Below are positions 25,661-37,349 of a stretch of 64,000 nucleotides of DNA, in pieces. Both the position numbers and the translations under genes were made by a program. The stretch's first letter is position 1. Each line of letters starts with the position of its first letter. The stretch spans positions 333,509 to 397,508 of the forward strand of contig NZ_BSCT01000002.1 of assembly GCF_030159255.1 (NCBI RefSeq), read 5' to 3'. Origin of the DNA: Bradyrhizobium sp. SSBR45G (GTDB lineage: Bacteria > Pseudomonadota > Alphaproteobacteria > Rhizobiales > Xanthobacteraceae). The notes beneath the pieces are model-generated. The model ran no database searches. It saw only the letters and a list, made by a program, of their open reading frames with translations, and was not told the DNA's origin.

Positions 25661-26827
25661 GTGTCGGTCGGAATGGCTGCCCCCCGTGCTCCCTATTCCT
25701 GCGATCCCGATCGCAGCCGGGGCCGCCTGTTCGCCGAGCCGCCGTCCCGCACCCGCAGCCCGTTTCGCCGGGATTGCGACCGGGTCATCCATTCCACCGC
25801 CTTCCGGCGGCTGAAGCACAAGACCCAGGTGTTCGTCTTCCACGAGGGCGACCATTACCGCACCCGTTTGACCCATTCCCTGGAGGTCGCCCAGATCGCC
25901 CGCGCCCTGGCCCGCCAGCTCGGCCTCGACGAGGATCTGACGGAGACGCTGGCGCTGGCACATGATCTCGGCCATCCGCCGTTCGGCCATGCCGGGGAGC
26001 GGGCGCTGAACCGCTGCATGGCCGACCATGGCGGCTTCGACCACAATGCCCAGACCTTGCGCATCGTCACTGCCTTCGAGCAGCGCTATCCCGATTTCGA
26101 CGGCCTCAATTTGAGCTGGGAATCGCTCGAAGGCATCGTCAAGCACAACGGGCCGTTGCAGGGTGCCATCCCGCCGGGAATTGCCGAGTTCAACAGCCGG
26201 TTCGACCTGGAGCTGTGGAGCTACGCCTCGCTTGAGGCCCAGGTCGCCGCGCTCGCCGACGATATCGCCTATGACGCCCATGACATCGATGACGGCCTGC
26301 GCGCCGGCCTGTTCGCGGTCAACGACCTCAGGGAGATCCCGCTGCTCGCGGCCATGATCGCCGAGATCGACCGTCACTATCCTGCGCTCGACGACATCAG
26401 GCGCGGCGCCGAGCTGGTGCGCGAGCTGATCTCCTATCTGATCGCAGCCGTCGCCGCCGAGGCCCAGCGCCGAATCGACCGCGCCCAGCCGGTCTCGCCG
26501 CATGATGTGCGCCGCCACGCCGGTCCGCTGGTGGCGTTTCCGGCTGACGTCGCCGCGCATGAGGCCACCATCAAGGCGTTTCTCTGGCAGCGGATGTACC
26601 GGCATGAGCGGGTGATGCGGGTGATGCGCGACGCCGAGCGCATCGTGGCGGACCTGTTCGGGCGCTATCAGGAGGACGGCGCGACCTTGCCGGCCGGCTG
26701 GCTGGACGGTTGTGACGGCGAGGGCGACCGCGCCCGCCGCATCGGCCATTTCATTGCCGGAATGACGGACCGTTTCGCCTTAACTGAGCACCATCGTCTT
26801 TTTGACTCGACCCCGGATTTGCGTTAG
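25661..26827 (+). CDS. dgt: Deoxyguanosinetriphosphate triphosphohydrolase-like protein
   Basis: This HD-superfamily enzyme converts dNTPs, classically dGTP, to deoxynucleoside and tripolyphosphate. The 388 residues show the metal ligands H72 (RLTHSLEV), H101-D102 ([16 protein letters not shown]) and a later Asp in [17 protein letters not shown]. The start is GTG with AAAGGA nine bases upstream; an ATG at 25673 is an alternative. argS follows after eight bases, an arrangement common in Rhizobiales. Confidence 0.9.
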   Translation: MSVGMAAPRAPYSCDPDRSRGRLFAEPPSRTRSPFRRDCDRVIHSTAFRRLKHKTQVFVFHEGDHYRTRLTHSLEVAQIARALARQLGLDEDLTETLALAHDLGHPPFGHAGERALNRCMADHGGFDHNAQTLRIVTAFEQRYPDFDGLNLSWESLEGIVKHNGPLQGAIPPGIAEFNSRFDLELWSYASLEAQVAALADDIAYDAHDIDDGLRAGLFAVNDLREIPLLAAMIAEIDRHYPALDDIRRGAELVRELISYLIAAVAAEAQRRIDRAQPVSPHDVRRHAGPLVAFPADVAAHEATIKAFLWQRMYRHERVMRVMRDAERIVADLFGRYQEDGATLPAGWLDGCDGEGDRARRIGHFIAGMTDRFALTEHHRLFDSTPDLR

Positions 26828-26835
26828 GCGGCGGC

Positions 26836-28632
26836 ATGGTTGAACAAGCGTCCACCCCCTATCTTTTTGCCGACATGCTGGCCCGCGTGCACGCCGTCTG
26901 CGCCGCGCTTGCCAAGGATGGCGGCTGGCCCGCGGGCATCGATTTTTCGCGCGTGGTGGTCGAGCCGCCGCGCGATCCGAGCCATGGCGACATGGCGACC
27001 AACGCCGCGATGGTGCTGGCCAAGGAGGCCAAGGCCAAGCCGCGTGACCTTGCCGATGTGATCGCCGAGCGCCTGCGGGCCGATGAACTCGTCGCCAAGG
27101 TCGACGTCGCGGGGCCCGGCTTCATCAATCTCACCTTGCAGCCGATCGTTTGGGCGCAGGCGTTGGGTACGATCCTGCGTGAGGGCGCCAACTACGGCCG
27201 GGTCGCGCCGCTGCCGGCTGCGCCGAAGGTCAACGTCGAATACGTCTCGGCCAATCCGACCGGGCCGATGCATGTCGGCCATTGCCGCGGCGCCGTGTTC
27301 GGCGACGCGCTCTCGAGCCTGTTGCAGTTCGCCGGCCGCGACGTCACCCGCGAGTACTACATCAACGATGCCGGCGCGCAGGTCGACGTGCTCGCACGCT
27401 CTGCTTTCCTCCGCTATCGCGAGGCGCTTGGCGAAGACATCGGTGCCATTCCCGACGGGCTCTATCCCGGCGACTATCTGAAGCCGGTCGGTCAGGCGCT
27501 CGCGGCCGAGCACGGCGACAAGCTGAAGGCGTTGCCTGAGGCCGCGTGGCTGCCGGTCGTGCGCGACAAGGCCATCGCGATGATGATGGCCGAGATCAAG
27601 GGCGATCTTGCCGCGCTCAACATCAGGCATGATGTCTTCTTCTCCGAGCGCTCGCTCATCAATCAGGGAAATAACAAGGTCGCGGAGACCATCGATTTCC
27701 TGCGCGAGCGCGGCGACGTCTATGAAGGCCGCTTGCCGCCGCCCAAGGGCGCGCCGCCCGAAGATTGGGAGGATCGCGAGCAGCTGCTGTTCCGCGCCAC
27801 CGCCTATGGCGACGACGTTGATCGTCCGCTGATCAAGTCGGACGGCAGCTACACCTATTTCGCGTCCGATATCGCCAACCACCGGCACAAATTCGAGCGC
27901 GGCTTCGCTGACCTGATCGACGTGTTCGGCGCCGATCACGGCGGCTACATCAAGCGGATGCAGGCGGCGGTGAAGGCGGTCACAGCCGGGCAGGCGGTGC
28001 TCGACGTCAAGGTCGTGCAACTCGTCAAGCTGCTGCGCAACGGCGAGCCGGTGAAGATGTCGAAGCGCTCCGGCGACTTCGTCACCTTGCGGGAAGTTGT
28101 TGATGAAGTGGGGCGCGATGCGGTCCGTTTCATGATGCTCTACCGCAAGAACGACGCCGTGCTCGATTTCGACCTCGCCAAGGTCATCGAGCAGTCGCGC
28201 GACAATCCCGTGTTCTACGTCCAGTACGGCCACGCCAGGGGCCATTCGATCTTCCGGAATGCCCGCGAGGCGTTCCCGGACCTGCCGGAGGAGGAGGGGG
28301 CGCGGCTGGCGTTCCTGCGCGGGGCCAACCTCGAAAAACTGTCCGACTCGGCCGAACACGAGCTCTTGAAACGGTTGGCGTTGTACCCACGTACGGTTGA
28401 GAGCGCGGCCCTGGCGCATGAGCCGCACCGGATCGCCTTCTACCTCTATGAACTTGCAAGCGAATTTCACGCCCTCTGGACGCGGGGCCGGGATTTGCCC
28501 TATTTACGCTTCATTATCGATGATGATGCAGAATTGACCAAGGCACGTTTGGCCATGGTTCAGGGCGTCGTCTCGGTTCTGGCGTCGGGACTTGCCATCT
28601 TGGGCGTTAATGCTCCTGATGCAATGCGCTGA
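26836..28632 (+). CDS. argS: Arginyl-tRNA synthetase
   Basis: This class I synthetase charges tRNA-Arg. The 598 residues have the N-terminal additional domain (1-110), the HIGH-type motif HVGHCRG at 146-152 in [12 protein letters not shown], the KMSKR loop near 407-411 and a C-terminal helical DALR anticodon domain ([18 protein letters not shown]). It lies eight bases after dgt. Expected length and intact motifs make the call firm. Confidence 0.97.
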   Translation: MVEQASTPYLFADMLARVHAVCAALAKDGGWPAGIDFSRVVVEPPRDPSHGDMATNAAMVLAKEAKAKPRDLADVIAERLRADELVAKVDVAGPGFINLTLQPIVWAQALGTILREGANYGRVAPLPAAPKVNVEYVSANPTGPMHVGHCRGAVFGDALSSLLQFAGRDVTREYYINDAGAQVDVLARSAFLRYREALGEDIGAIPDGLYPGDYLKPVGQALAAEHGDKLKALPEAAWLPVVRDKAIAMMMAEIKGDLAALNIRHDVFFSERSLINQGNNKVAETIDFLRERGDVYEGRLPPPKGAPPEDWEDREQLLFRATAYGDDVDRPLIKSDGSYTYFASDIANHRHKFERGFADLIDVFGADHGGYIKRMQAAVKAVTAGQAVLDVKVVQLVKLLRNGEPVKMSKRSGDFVTLREVVDEVGRDAVRFMMLYRKNDAVLDFDLAKVIEQSRDNPVFYVQYGHARGHSIFRNAREAFPDLPEEEGARLAFLRGANLEKLSDSAEHELLKRLALYPRTVESAALAHEPHRIAFYLYELASEFHALWTRGRDLPYLRFIIDDDAELTKARLAMVQGVVSVLASGLAILGVNAPDAMR

Positions 28633-28727
28633 TTGGGGGAAACACGCGACTTCAGTTGGGGGCCTCAATCTGGCAGGGTCCGCCTTAGGACGCATATGCG
28701 GCTCACCCGCAGGGACGCTTCATCACG

Positions 28728-30290
28728 ATGGCTGATCGTTACCAGGACAGACCCTTTCCCGCTGATGGTTTTGGCCGCGGTGGAAACCAGCAGGCCGATG
28801 CCGATCCGCTCGCCGAACTTGCTCGTCTGATCGGGCAGAACGATCCTTTCGCTGCGTCGGGCCGAGGAACCCCTCAGCCTCAGCAGCGGCCCATGGCGCG
28901 GCCCGCGGCGCCGGCTCCCGAACAGCCCGCTGCCGCCATGCCTCCGCCCGGCCCGCCGACCTGGATGCAGCGTGCGCCCAACGCCCAGCAGCCGCCGGCT
29001 GAGAATCCCTTTGCCGACATGGGGCGGGAGCCGCAACAGTCGGCGCCGCCGTCGTTTCCTGGCGGCTATCAGGATCCGCGCGGCCAGCCGGGTTTCCCCG
29101 AGGCGGATTTCGCGCAGGCCGCCCCCCGGCAGCAGCCTGGCTACCCGAACCCCGAATTTGCCGATCAGCTGTCCAAGCTCGACTACAGCGTCGGCGACTC
29201 GCGGCACGGGTTCGCCGAGAACGATCGGGACTACAACCGCGGCAATGGCTTCGACGACAACGAGCAGGATTCGTCGCGCTATGACGACGCGCTGTTCGGC
29301 CAGATGGGATCGGGGCAGCAGGGCTTCCAGGGCGACAACGAGTTTCAGGACGGCCAGTACGGCTATCAGGACGGCTACGACGAGGGCGAGGAAGAAGAGC
29401 GGCCCAGGCGGCGCAGCGGCATGAGCACCGTGCTCGCCGTGTTGACGCTTGCGGTTCTCGGGACCGGCGGCGCCTACGGCTACAAGACCTACATCTCCTC
29501 CGGCCGCACCGGCGAGCCTCCGATCATCCGCGCCGACAACAGCCCGACCAAGATCATGGCGCAGCAGGATACGACGCCGAAGGTCCCGGACCGGCTGCTC
29601 GGCAATGACGGCGGTGAGAAGCTGGTGTCCCGCGAGGAGGCGCCGATGGATCTGAACGGGCGCGGCACCAACCCCCGCGTGGTGTTCCCACAGATGGGCC
29701 AGAATGGCGCTCCGCCGGCGACCGCGCCGAACGTGACGCCGTCGCAGATCGCCAACGCCAACGGCATCCTGCCCAACAGCGACCCGCGGCCGATCAAGAC
29801 GCTGTCCGTCACGGGCGGCAACCAGGCCACTGCTGCTGATCCGCCGATGCCGACGACGCCTGCGACCAAGCCGGCGGGGACGCCCAAGGGCCGCAAATCG
29901 CCGGCGAATGCCAACGCCTCGGCTGCCGCCGAGAGCCCGATGCCGCTGACGCCGCAGGCTGCGCCGCCGGCGAATGCCCCGGCGCGCATCGCCACGGCCG
30001 TGGCGGTGACCGAGCAGACACAGACGGATCGCACCGGCGGCTATCTGGTCTCGATCTCGTCGCAGGCGAGCGAAGCCGAGGCGATGTCGTCCTACAAGGC
30101 CGTGCAGGACAAATACGGCGCCGTGCTCGGCAAATATGAGCCGATCATCAAGCGGATGGATCTCGGCGACAAGGGCGGTGTGAAGTACCGCGCCGCGGTC
30201 GGCCCCTTCGCCACGAAGGAAGAGGCCAACAAGATGTGCGGAACGTTGAAAACTGCTGGCGGACAGTGTTTCCCGTTTAGCAACAATTAA
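28728..30290 (+). CDS. SPOR-domain cell-envelope protein
   Basis: This 520-residue protein binds septal peptidoglycan through a C-terminal SPOR domain (about 440-518, GGYLVSISSQASEAEAMSSYKAVQDKY...GVKYRAAVGPFATKEEANKMCGTLK). Residues 1-230 are Pro/Gln/Gly-rich and disordered, then there is one membrane helix (TVLAVLTLAVLGTGGAYGY, about 232-252), then a low-complexity Pro/Ala linker. It would be a type II membrane protein with SPOR in the periplasm. It precedes nagZ, linking it to cell-wall work. Confidence 0.85.
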   Translation: MADRYQDRPFPADGFGRGGNQQADADPLAELARLIGQNDPFAASGRGTPQPQQRPMARPAAPAPEQPAAAMPPPGPPTWMQRAPNAQQPPAENPFADMGREPQQSAPPSFPGGYQDPRGQPGFPEADFAQAAPRQQPGYPNPEFADQLSKLDYSVGDSRHGFAENDRDYNRGNGFDDNEQDSSRYDDALFGQMGSGQQGFQGDNEFQDGQYGYQDGYDEGEEEERPRRRSGMSTVLAVLTLAVLGTGGAYGYKTYISSGRTGEPPIIRADNSPTKIMAQQDTTPKVPDRLLGNDGGEKLVSREEAPMDLNGRGTNPRVVFPQMGQNGAPPATAPNVTPSQIANANGILPNSDPRPIKTLSVTGGNQATAADPPMPTTPATKPAGTPKGRKSPANANASAAAESPMPLTPQAAPPANAPARIATAVAVTEQTQTDRTGGYLVSISSQASEAEAMSSYKAVQDKYGAVLGKYEPIIKRMDLGDKGGVKYRAAVGPFATKEEANKMCGTLKTAGGQCFPFSNN

Positions 30291-30332
30291 GGCTTGCTTG
30301 ACCGACCCCGAAGTGGGGTCTATGCGGCCCGC

Positions 30333-31361
30333 ATGACCATGCGGGCTTTCATTACCGGCATCTCCGGGCTGGACCTCACCGACGCCGAGCGCGCGTTCAT
30401 CCGCGACGCCAGTCCGTGGGGTTTCATCCTGTTCAAACGCAACGTCCAGTCACCCGCCCAAGTGACTGCCCTCGTTGAAGAATTGCGCAATTGCGCGGGT
30501 CGCGCCGACGCCCCCGTGCTGATCGACCAGGAGGGTGGCCGGGTGCAGCGGCTGGGACCGCCGCACTGGCCGGCCTATCCCGCCGGCATCGTGTTCGACC
30601 GTCTCTACGACCTTGATTCGGCCTTGGGCCTCCGCGCCGCCTGGCTCAGCGCCCGCCTGATCGCCGATGATCTTCATCTGCTGGGGATCAATGTGGACTG
30701 CCTGCCGCTGGCCGACGTGCCGGTCGCCGGCGCCGATGCCGTGATCGGGGACCGGGCCTACGGCACCGCGCCGGCCAAGGTGGCGGCGATCGCCCGGGCA
30801 GTGACGGAGGGGCTGGAGCAGGGTGGCGTGCTGCCGGTGCTGAAGCACATCCCGGGGCACGGCCGCGCCACCGCCGACACCCATTTCCGGCTCCCGACCG
30901 TCGACACGCCGGAAGCCGAGCTCGACGCCACCGATTTCGCCGCGTTCCGGCCGCTGGCCGACCTGCCGATGGCGATGACTGCACATGTTGTGTTTAGCGC
31001 GATCGACGCCGCCCATCCGGCCACGACTTCTGCGACAATGATCCAGCGGGTGATTCGCGAAGGAATCGGGTTCCAGGGTTTGTTGATGAGTGATGACGTG
31101 TCCATGAACGCATTGGCGGGATCGATCGCCGCGCGCACGCGCGCGATCGTCGCGGCGGGCTGCGACATGGTTTTGCATTGCAATGGCAGACTGGACGAGA
31201 TGCAAGCCGTCGCGGCCGAGACGCCGGTGCTTGCTGGACAGGCTTTGACCCGGGCCGATCGCGCGCTTGCGGCGCGCAAGGCACCCACGGGCTTCGATCG
31301 CAGCGCCGCGCGCGCCGAGCTCGACGCCCTGATCAACCGGCTGGGACCCGCGAGCGCATGA
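30333..31361 (+). CDS. nagZ: Beta-N-acetylglucosaminidase NagZ
   Basis: This GH3 enzyme removes GlcNAc from anhydromuropeptides during wall recycling in the cytoplasm. The 342 residues include LIDQEGGRVQR, the KHIPGHG motif with catalytic His-Asp dyad (GHGRATADTH) and the nucleophile Asp in LMSDDVSM. The ATG at 30333 is preferred to the TTG at 30294. It overlaps scpA by four bases (ATGA), as in many Alphaproteobacteria. Confidence 0.92.
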   Translation: MTMRAFITGISGLDLTDAERAFIRDASPWGFILFKRNVQSPAQVTALVEELRNCAGRADAPVLIDQEGGRVQRLGPPHWPAYPAGIVFDRLYDLDSALGLRAAWLSARLIADDLHLLGINVDCLPLADVPVAGADAVIGDRAYGTAPAKVAAIARAVTEGLEQGGVLPVLKHIPGHGRATADTHFRLPTVDTPEAELDATDFAAFRPLADLPMAMTAHVVFSAIDAAHPATTSATMIQRVIREGIGFQGLLMSDDVSMNALAGSIAARTRAIVAAGCDMVLHCNGRLDEMQAVAAETPVLAGQALTRADRALAARKAPTGFDRSAARAELDALINRLGPASA

Positions 31362-32197
31362 CCGCAGAAATTCTGTCGTTTGAAACCGGCCGGCCCACCA
31401 CGGAGCTGGCCGAGGCCGAACCCGCATTGGTGGTCGATGTCGAGGGCTATGAAGGCCCGCTCGACCTGCTGCTCGCGCTGGCGCGGCAGCAGAAGGTCGA
31501 CCTCGCCAAGATCTCGATGCTGGCGCTGGCCGATCAGTATCTCCAATTCATCGAGGCCGCGCGAAAAATCCGGCTCGAGCTCGCCGCCGACTATCTGGTG
31601 ATGGCGGCGTGGCTGGCGTTCCTGAAGTCGCGCCTGCTGCTGCCCGAGCCGCCGGCCGCCGAAGGGCCAAGTGCGGAGGAGATGGCCACGGCGCTCGCCA
31701 ACCGGCTGCGCCGGCTGGAGGCGATCCGCGAGGCCGCCAATCGCCTGATGAACCGCCCGCAGTTCCAGCGCGACGTGTTCCCGCGCGGCAATCCGGAAGC
31801 GATCGCGGAAGTCCGCCGCCCGAAGTTCACCGCGACCTTGTTCGACCTGCTGTCGGCCTACGCCATCCAGCGGCAGTCGCGCGTCGTGACATCGGTTCAT
31901 ATGGCCAAGCGCACCGTCTGGTCGCTCGCCGAGGCGCGCGCGTCGCTCGAACGGCTGGTCGGTATGACCGAGGTGTCGGACGACTGGGGATGTCTCGACG
32001 ACTACCTGCTGGATTACGTCGCCGAGCCTGCGCAAAAGGCCACCGTGTTCGCATCGAGCTTTGCGGCCGTGCTGGAGCTGGTCCGCGAGGGCAAGCTCGA
32101 GCTGAACCAGAAGCAGGCGTTCGCGCCGCTGTATTTTCGTAAGCGTCCACCGATCCAGCCCGGCGCGATGGCTGCGCCGGACTTGACGGTTGAGTAG
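31358..32197 (+). CDS. scpA: Segregation and condensation protein ScpA
   Basis: ScpA is the kleisin that bridges the SMC heads in the bacterial condensin. The 279 residues show the N-terminal SMC-neck-binding region EGYEGPLDLLLALARQQKVDLAKISMLALADQYL, the helical centre LAADYLVMAAWLAFLKSRLLLP and the C-terminal winged helix (FAAVLELVREGKLELNQKQAFAPLYF). Its start lies in the nagZ stop. scpB follows after 19 bases. Confidence 0.93.
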   Translation: MTAEILSFETGRPTTELAEAEPALVVDVEGYEGPLDLLLALARQQKVDLAKISMLALADQYLQFIEAARKIRLELAADYLVMAAWLAFLKSRLLLPEPPAAEGPSAEEMATALANRLRRLEAIREAANRLMNRPQFQRDVFPRGNPEAIAEVRRPKFTATLFDLLSAYAIQRQSRVVTSVHMAKRTVWSLAEARASLERLVGMTEVSDDWGCLDDYLLDYVAEPAQKATVFASSFAAVLELVREGKLELNQKQAFAPLYFRKRPPIQPGAMAAPDLTVE

Positions 32198-32216
32198 CGA
32201 AGAAGGAGACCCTGCC

Positions 32217-33359
32217 ATGGCAAGCTTGGCGGAACTGCGCATGGAAGAGCCCGACGAGATCGCGGCGAGCGAGCCCGAGGTGCGCCCCGAAGCGTTGCGC
32301 ATCCTTGAGGCTCTCCTGTTTGCTTCGGCCGAGCCGTTGGAGCAGGCCGCACTCGCCAAGCGTATGCCTGAAGGTGTCGATATCAAGGCCGCGCTGGCGC
32401 AGCTGCAGGCGGAATATGCCCATCGCGGCGTCAACCTCGTGCGCGTTGCTAACAAGTGGACCTTCCGCACCGCCGGCGATCTCGCCTGGCTGATGACCCG
32501 CGAGAGCACCGAGACGCGCAAGCTGTCGCGCGCGGCCATCGAGGTGCTGGCGATCGTTGCCTACCATCAGCCGGTGACGCGGGCTGAGATCGAAGAGATC
32601 CGCGGCGTCGTGACGTCCAAGGGAACGCTGGACGTGCTGCTGGAGACGGGCTGGATCAAGCCGCGTGGGCGCCGCAAGACCCCGGGTCGGCCGCTGACCT
32701 TTGGTACGACGGATGCCTTCCTGACCCAGTTCAGCCTGGAGACCCTGGGCGATCTGCCCGGTCTGGAGGAGCTGAAGGGCACGGGCCTGCTGGATTCCCG
32801 CCTGCCCACCGGCTTTACGGTTCCGACGCCGTCCGACGATCCGACCTTGCGCGAGGACGAGGAGCCGCTGGACCCGGGTGATCTCGATCTGGCGCTCGCG
32901 CCGGCGGTCGAGGCCGAAGCCGGGGAGGCCGAGTCTGAAGACGAAGGCTCGGCAGAGGCCGAAACGGCTGAGCTGGAGGTCGGTGCCATCTCCGAAACGG
33001 CCGAGGCAGCAACAGCCGAGGTCGAGGCGGCCGTCGGGGACGACGAGGCAAGTGTGGAGGCCCTCCTTGGCGATCTGGAGCTGCCGCGCACGGACGCGGA
33101 CAGCGAGACTGCCGAAGACGAGATCGTCGAGGTCAGCTTGGCGGTCGAGGCGTTCGCCGCCGAGCAGGACGATGAAGCTGCCGATGAGCCGGCCGACGAG
33201 GCCGTTGCGGAAACCGCTGAGCTTGCGGCGGAGGTCGACGTTCAGGCCGACGGTGAGGTTGCGGCCGATGACGCCGCGGCGGACGACGAGATCGACGGGA
33301 CGCACGACGAGGGTGACCGTGATACCGACGAGGACGACTCGTCGCACCGCGAGGAATAG
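32217..33359 (+). CDS. scpB: Segregation and condensation protein ScpB with long acidic tail
   Basis: ScpB dimers bind ScpA in the SMC complex. Residues about 20-195 are the double winged-helix core (LRILEALLFASAEPLEQAALAKRMP, IEVLAIVAYHQPVTRAEIEEIRGV, GRRKTPGRPLTFGTTDAFLTQFSLETLGDLP). The remaining 185 or so residues are an Ala/Glu/Asp-rich low-complexity tail ending DRDTDEDDSSHREE. Most ScpB proteins are about 180-250 residues. The ATG at 32217 has AAGAAGGAG upstream and is preferred to the TTG at 32190. Confidence 0.92.
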   Translation: MASLAELRMEEPDEIAASEPEVRPEALRILEALLFASAEPLEQAALAKRMPEGVDIKAALAQLQAEYAHRGVNLVRVANKWTFRTAGDLAWLMTRESTETRKLSRAAIEVLAIVAYHQPVTRAEIEEIRGVVTSKGTLDVLLETGWIKPRGRRKTPGRPLTFGTTDAFLTQFSLETLGDLPGLEELKGTGLLDSRLPTGFTVPTPSDDPTLREDEEPLDPGDLDLALAPAVEAEAGEAESEDEGSAEAETAELEVGAISETAEAATAEVEAAVGDDEASVEALLGDLELPRTDADSETAEDEIVEVSLAVEAFAAEQDDEAADEPADEAVAETAELAAEVDVQADGEVAADDAAADDEIDGTHDEGDRDTDEDDSSHREE

Positions 33360-33639
33360 CGGCCGCCTGGCCGTTAACACTCGCGTTATTGCGTAGCTCC
33401 GGCCGTGATTTGGCGGAGCTTGAGTGCTTGTTTTTGGGGGCGGTGACGCCTACCTTCCGCCCAGATCGGGCTGTCCGCGTGCCGTTTCGGCTGGTGCCGT
33501 CTTCCGTTCGTGTTGCTGTTTCGCAACCGGATGCTAGAAGCGAAGTGTCGCGGGCAAGTCCATGGATATGGCGCGGTTTCGGCGGTAGCGTCGACGGGCA
33601 GTCGGGTGATGGCTGCGCCGGTGTTTGGAGGGTTGCAGG
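33360..33639. other. Gap before tatA
   Basis: This 280-base gap shows no gene. The AT-richer stretch GTTAACACTCGCGTTATTGC (33374-33393) is the likeliest place for the tat promoter, but no clear pair of hexamers could be fixed. Confidence 0.4.
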
Positions 33640-33873
33640 ATGGGTTCGCTTAGCATTTGGCACTGGATCTTGGTGATCGCGGTCGTCCTGCTGTTGTTCG
33701 GGCGCGGCAAGATCTCCGATCTGATGGGAGACGTTGCGCAGGGCATCAAGGCCTTCAAGAAGGGCATGCAGGACGACGACAAGGCGCCGGAGAAGACCGA
33801 GCCGGTCAAGTCGATCGATCATGGCGCGACGCCTTCAGCCACCCGCACGGATGTCGGCAGCAAGGCCGTTTGA
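33640..33873 (+). CDS. tatA: Sec-independent translocase protein TatA
   Basis: TatA oligomers form the pore or membrane-thinning patch of the twin-arginine pathway. The 77 residues have one short N-terminal helix ([18 protein letters not shown]), the conserved [24 protein letters not shown] hinge and amphipathic helix, and a charged tail. TTGGAGGG precedes the ATG at 33640. It leads tatABC. The beta-lactamase in this window is a plausible substrate. Confidence 0.95.
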   Translation: MGSLSIWHWILVIAVVLLLFGRGKISDLMGDVAQGIKAFKKGMQDDDKAPEKTEPVKSIDHGATPSATRTDVGSKAV

Positions 33874-33985
33874 TCTGCTGTTGATGAGGCGCGGGCGGCG
33901 CGCACTCCCGCACCAGAACGGGACCTGCTCGGACAGGCCCGGGCAGGGCGGGATCAGAGGCGTCGGCGCGGTGGCGGGTTTTTAG

Positions 33986-34531
33986 ATGTTCGATATCGGG
34001 TGGAGTGAGCTGCTCGTCATTGGGGTCGTCGCGCTGGTCGCGATCGGTCCCAAGGAGCTTCCCGGCGTGCTGCGCACGATCGGGCAGTGGATGGGCAAGG
34101 CCCGCCGGATGGCCTCGGAGTTCCAGAGCCAGTTCCAGGAGGCGATGCGCGAGGCCGAGATGGCCGACCTCAAGAAGAGCTTCGATGAGGTGAAGGAAGC
34201 CGCCAGCGGTTTCTCTCCGGCCGGCATGATGTCCTCGCTGCAGCGTGATGTCGACAAGGCGCTGGACATCGAGGGGGTCAACAAGCCTGCCGAGACGGCC
34301 GTGCCCGCCGCTGATGCAGTCCCGTCCTCTGACACTGTCGTGTCCTCGCCCGAGACACCCGTGATCCCGACCACCCCCGAAGCTCCGCGCCCCGAAACCT
34401 TCGTGGAGGCGGAAGCTCATCAGGCCGTTGGCGAGCCGCTGGCGATCGTGCGCGAGATCAAGCCCGAGCCGCAGCCCGACGTGTCGGCGCCGGCCGAGGC
34501 CGAACGCCTGAAGGACGCCAAAGCGTCATGA
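33986..34531 (+). CDS. tatB: Sec-independent translocase protein TatB
   Basis: TatB joins TatC in recognising twin-arginine signals. The 181 residues start [26 protein letters not shown], the TatB form of the helix with Glu8 and Gly-Pro hinge, then a long amphipathic helix and a Pro/Glu-rich disordered tail. It is separated from tatA by 112 bases and overlaps tatC by four. Confidence 0.95.
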   Translation: MFDIGWSELLVIGVVALVAIGPKELPGVLRTIGQWMGKARRMASEFQSQFQEAMREAEMADLKKSFDEVKEAASGFSPAGMMSSLQRDVDKALDIEGVNKPAETAVPAADAVPSSDTVVSSPETPVIPTTPEAPRPETFVEAEAHQAVGEPLAIVREIKPEPQPDVSAPAEAERLKDAKAS

Positions 34532-35349
34532 CCGTCGACGACATCGAGGCGAGCAAAGCCCCCCTGATGGACCACCTGATCGAGCTGCGGTCGCGGCTCA
34601 TCAAGGCGCTGATCGGCTTCGGCCTGGCCTTCATCTTCTGCTTCTTCTTCGCCAAGCAGATCTACAACATCCTGGTGCTGCCGTTCGTCTGGGTCGCCGG
34701 CCCTGAGAACAGCAAGTTCATCTACACGCAGCTGCTCGAATACTTCATCACGCAGCTGAAGCTTGCGATGTTCGGGGCCGGATTTCTCTCGTTCCCGATC
34801 ATCGCCACGCAGATCTACATGTTCGTGGCGCCCGGGCTCTATCGCCACGAGCGCAATGCCTTCCTGCCCTATTTGGTGGCGACCCCAGTCTTCTTTGTGC
34901 TCGGCGCCATGCTGGTCTATTTCGCCGTGTGGCCGATGCTGGTGCGCTTCTCGCTCGGCATGCAGCAGCTCGGCGGCCCAGAGACCGCGCAGATCGCGCT
35001 GATGCCCAAGGTCGGCGAATATCTGTCGCTGATGATGTCGCTCATCTTCGCGTTCGGCATCGCCTTCCAGCTTCCCGTGATCCTGACGTTGCTCGGCCGG
35101 ATCGGCATCGTGACGTCGCAGATGCTGAAGGAGAAACGACGCTACTTCATCGTCCTCGCCTTCATCATCGCCGCCGTCCTGACGCCGCCCGACGTCCTCA
35201 GCATGACGTCGTTGGCAATCCCGCTGGTGGCCCTTTATGAGGGCGCGATCATCGCGGTGGGCTTTGTCGAGAAGCAGGCGGCTGCGGCCAAGGCCAAATC
35301 CGGCTCATCGTCCGGCTCCGGCAACCTGCCGTCCAATCCGTCCGAGTAG
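34528..35349 (+). CDS. tatC: Sec-independent translocase protein TatC
   Basis: TatC is the six-helix receptor that binds the twin-arginine signal peptide. The 273 residues show [28 protein letters not shown] at the N-terminus (conserved HLxELRxR), the [11 protein letters not shown] loop, and [24 protein letters not shown] with [12 protein letters not shown]. The Ser/Gly-rich tail is variable in the family. It starts inside the tatB stop. Confidence 0.96.
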   Translation: MTVDDIEASKAPLMDHLIELRSRLIKALIGFGLAFIFCFFFAKQIYNILVLPFVWVAGPENSKFIYTQLLEYFITQLKLAMFGAGFLSFPIIATQIYMFVAPGLYRHERNAFLPYLVATPVFFVLGAMLVYFAVWPMLVRFSLGMQQLGGPETAQIALMPKVGEYLSLMMSLIFAFGIAFQLPVILTLLGRIGIVTSQMLKEKRRYFIVLAFIIAAVLTPPDVLSMTSLAIPLVALYEGAIIAVGFVEKQAAAAKAKSGSSSGSGNLPSNPSE

Positions 35350-35406
35350 GGCGGTCTGGCGGCCCGGACCCCCGGGCCTGTTCCCATCGGCTGCCATTCG
35401 CGGTAG

Positions 35407-36801
<1,395 letters not shown>

Positions 36802-36902
36802 GGCCGCGGAAAACGCCTCCGGGCTGTCGCCGCCATTGCGCGGCGGCAGCTTGGTCGTATCCTCGGGTCTGCTCAGCAATCGCTTGTCAGACACCGGCGG
36901 CC

Positions 36903-37259
36903 ATGGCCCTGCATCGGGATATTTTCTGGATCGGACGGCAATGGGCCGTCACCGGCTCCGGCATCCAGGCGGTCGATCAGCGCCTGAAGGGCGCGTTCGA
37001 CATCGATCGTGCCGCGGTGTGGGATGACGGCGTGTTCGATACCGTTCGCGATCAGGCCTGGTTCAACGCCGCCGATTTCGAGAAGGCCCTGAATGTCGCG
37101 CGGGCGCGGTTTCCGTCTGCGCCTCCTCGCGAGCCCGACGCGCCGGCGCCGGTCCGTCCGCAGGCACCGGAGGCCCCTCCCGCACCTGCGGTCTCGCTCC
37201 AGATCGGCACGCGAGGCAGGCTCGCCAGGTTCCTGCCGCAATGGCGGATCCGGCCTTGA
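36903..37259 (+). CDS. Conserved hypothetical protein between serS and surE
   Basis: This 118-residue protein begins MALHRDIFWIGRQWAVTGSGIQAVDQRLKGAFDIDRAAVWDD, has a charged globular half and then a Pro/Ala-rich linker (about 75-98) and a basic end. I do not recognise a named family, but its position between serS and surE and its codon use support a real gene. No strong ribosome site is visible. Function unknown. Confidence 0.65.
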   Translation: MALHRDIFWIGRQWAVTGSGIQAVDQRLKGAFDIDRAAVWDDGVFDTVRDQAWFNAADFEKALNVARARFPSAPPREPDAPAPVRPQAPEAPPAPAVSLQIGTRGRLARFLPQWRIRP

Positions 37260-37349
37260 GGCGCTGAAGCGGGCCGACTCCGCCGGTTTGCCTCGGTGCT
37301 GCGCAGCAGATAAGACACCTCGTCGATCGAACGGGATGGAAAGGTGGCC

